Assembly: GCF_021441885.1 (NCBI RefSeq)
Contig: NZ_CP090438.1
Location: 1,178,001 to 1,242,000, forward strand
DNA from: Vibrio maritimus
Lineage (GTDB): Bacteria > Pseudomonadota > Gammaproteobacteria > Enterobacterales > Vibrionaceae
DNA length: 64,000 nt
Direction of reading: 5' to 3'
Shown here in pieces: positions 63,440 to 64,000 of the stretch (within the stretch, counting starts at the first letter, position 1; each line of letters begins with the position of its first letter). Position numbers and translations under genes: made by a program. The notes below the pieces were generated by a model that did not search any database, was not told the DNA's origin, and saw only the letters and a list, made by a program, of their open reading frames with translations.

Positions 63440-63617
63440 TGCTGATTCTCCCGTTCCGAATTGACCTAGTTTCAATAAGTTCGCGTCAACATAGCTCAAA
63501 CTCGGACACCTCATGTCTGACGAATGTCCGAATATCACCGCTTTTTGTCTCTATGCAACCTGTGATTGATGTTATCAGAATGTTGTAATTGAGCAAAATG
63601 GCATGCGGGAAAAATAA

Positions 63618-64000
63618 ATGAGCGAAATGATTGATTGGTCAAAAAGTAACTTGGTTGAATGTAATGCTCCAGAGTTGAGTGAATTATCGACGTGGTTTTC
63701 CGAGCTTAAACAGGCATATCAACAAGAGACAAACCCAAGTCTTGCGATAAGAAAGCAGCGTTTACAAGCTCTTAAAACGCAATTGACTCGCTACCAAGAT
63801 GTGTTGGCAGAGGCGATGAGTGACGATTTTGGCGGACGCAGCCATACGGAGTCCATCATGGCGGATGTGTTAGCGCCGGTTCTCGATATCAAACACGTGC
63901 TAAGCCACCTTAAAGGCTGGATGAAATCGCAGCGTCGCCCGACGGAATGGCTCTTCAAGGGCAACAAGTTGGAGGTCCGTTATCAGCCAAAAGGGGTGGT
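63618..64000 (+). CDS. Aldehyde dehydrogenase, 3' truncated by window end
   Basis: The first 127 codons are seen: MSEMIDWSKSNLVE ... LSELSTWFSELKQAYQQETN ... LRYQPKG-type GNKLEVRYQPKGVV at the end. The helical start (IRKQRLQALKTQLTRYQDVL, AEAMSDDFGGRSHTESIMAD) matches the short class of NAD(P)-dependent aldehyde dehydrogenases such as coniferyl aldehyde dehydrogenase. The catalytic residues lie beyond the window. Its regulator is probably the divergent AraC-type protein. Confidence 0.85.
   Translation, partial: MSEMIDWSKSNLVECNAPELSELSTWFSELKQAYQQETNPSLAIRKQRLQALKTQLTRYQDVLAEAMSDDFGGRSHTESIMADVLAPVLDIKHVLSHLKGWMKSQRRPTEWLFKGNKLEVRYQPKGV

Overview
The window is a stretch of a gammaproteobacterial chromosome, almost certainly Vibrio or a close relative. 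The evidence is the conserved order aspS-yebC-ruvC-ruvA-ruvB-cydA-cydB-cydX-ybgE-ybgC-tolQ-tolR-tolA-tolB-pal-cpoB-nadA, the yecE-cmoA-cmoB set, a porin, two chemoreceptors, alaE, and short inverted repeats of the GTCATTCC...GGAATC type in several intergenic gaps. The sequence starts inside a binding-protein gene and ends inside an aldehyde dehydrogenase gene.

Layout. 1-2120: end of a HisJQM-type basic amino-acid ABC transporter operon. 2171-7380: a small exported protein, a porin with a long AT-rich leader, exonuclease III and a chemoreceptor. 7464-10814: a three-gene minus-strand unit (ATP-grasp glutamate ligase-like protein, inactive transglutaminase with seven membrane helices, retropepsin-like lipoprotein). 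10918-13752: tRNA wobble-uridine modification (cmoB, cmoA) with yecE. 14007-20706: aspS, yebC and the Holliday-junction genes ruvC and ruvAB, which are split by a second chemoreceptor gene. 20736-21339: four tandem copies of a repeat bounded by hairpins. 21607-25092: cytochrome bd oxidase operon behind two FNR-type sites. 25246-32118: the Tol-Pal envelope operon and nadA. 32161-42580: a K+ channel, two outer-membrane barrels, a UPF0149 protein, a hybrid histidine kinase, alaE, tRNA-Ser(GGA), a long RluA-type pseudouridine synthase and a YrhK-like membrane protein.

43012-60388 is an AT-richer accessory island carrying a DNA phosphorothioation (PT) defence locus. One minus-strand operon encodes SspB, SspC, SspD and the DUF262/DUF1524 effector SspE. 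Divergently, a plus-strand operon encodes an SF2 helicase, an HSP90/MORC-type GHKL ATPase, an unrecognised coiled-coil protein, a phospholipase-D-type nuclease, the SspA cysteine desulfurase and a PT-associated methyltransferase. The expected logic is that SspA and SspD supply sulfur and SspB and SspC place it in the DNA backbone, while SspE and the helicase/ATPase/PLD group act on invading DNA. The second group may correspond to, or be a variant of, the reported SspFGH module; this is the most interesting part of the window. Just beyond the island lies a YeeE/YedE-type sulfur-compound transporter, a suggestive neighbour for a sulfur-consuming system.

The right end (61408-64000) holds a zinc-ribbon micro-protein, a small outer-membrane barrel, and an AraC-type regulator divergent from an aldehyde dehydrogenase. 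All assignments come from reading motifs and gene order; no database search was possible.
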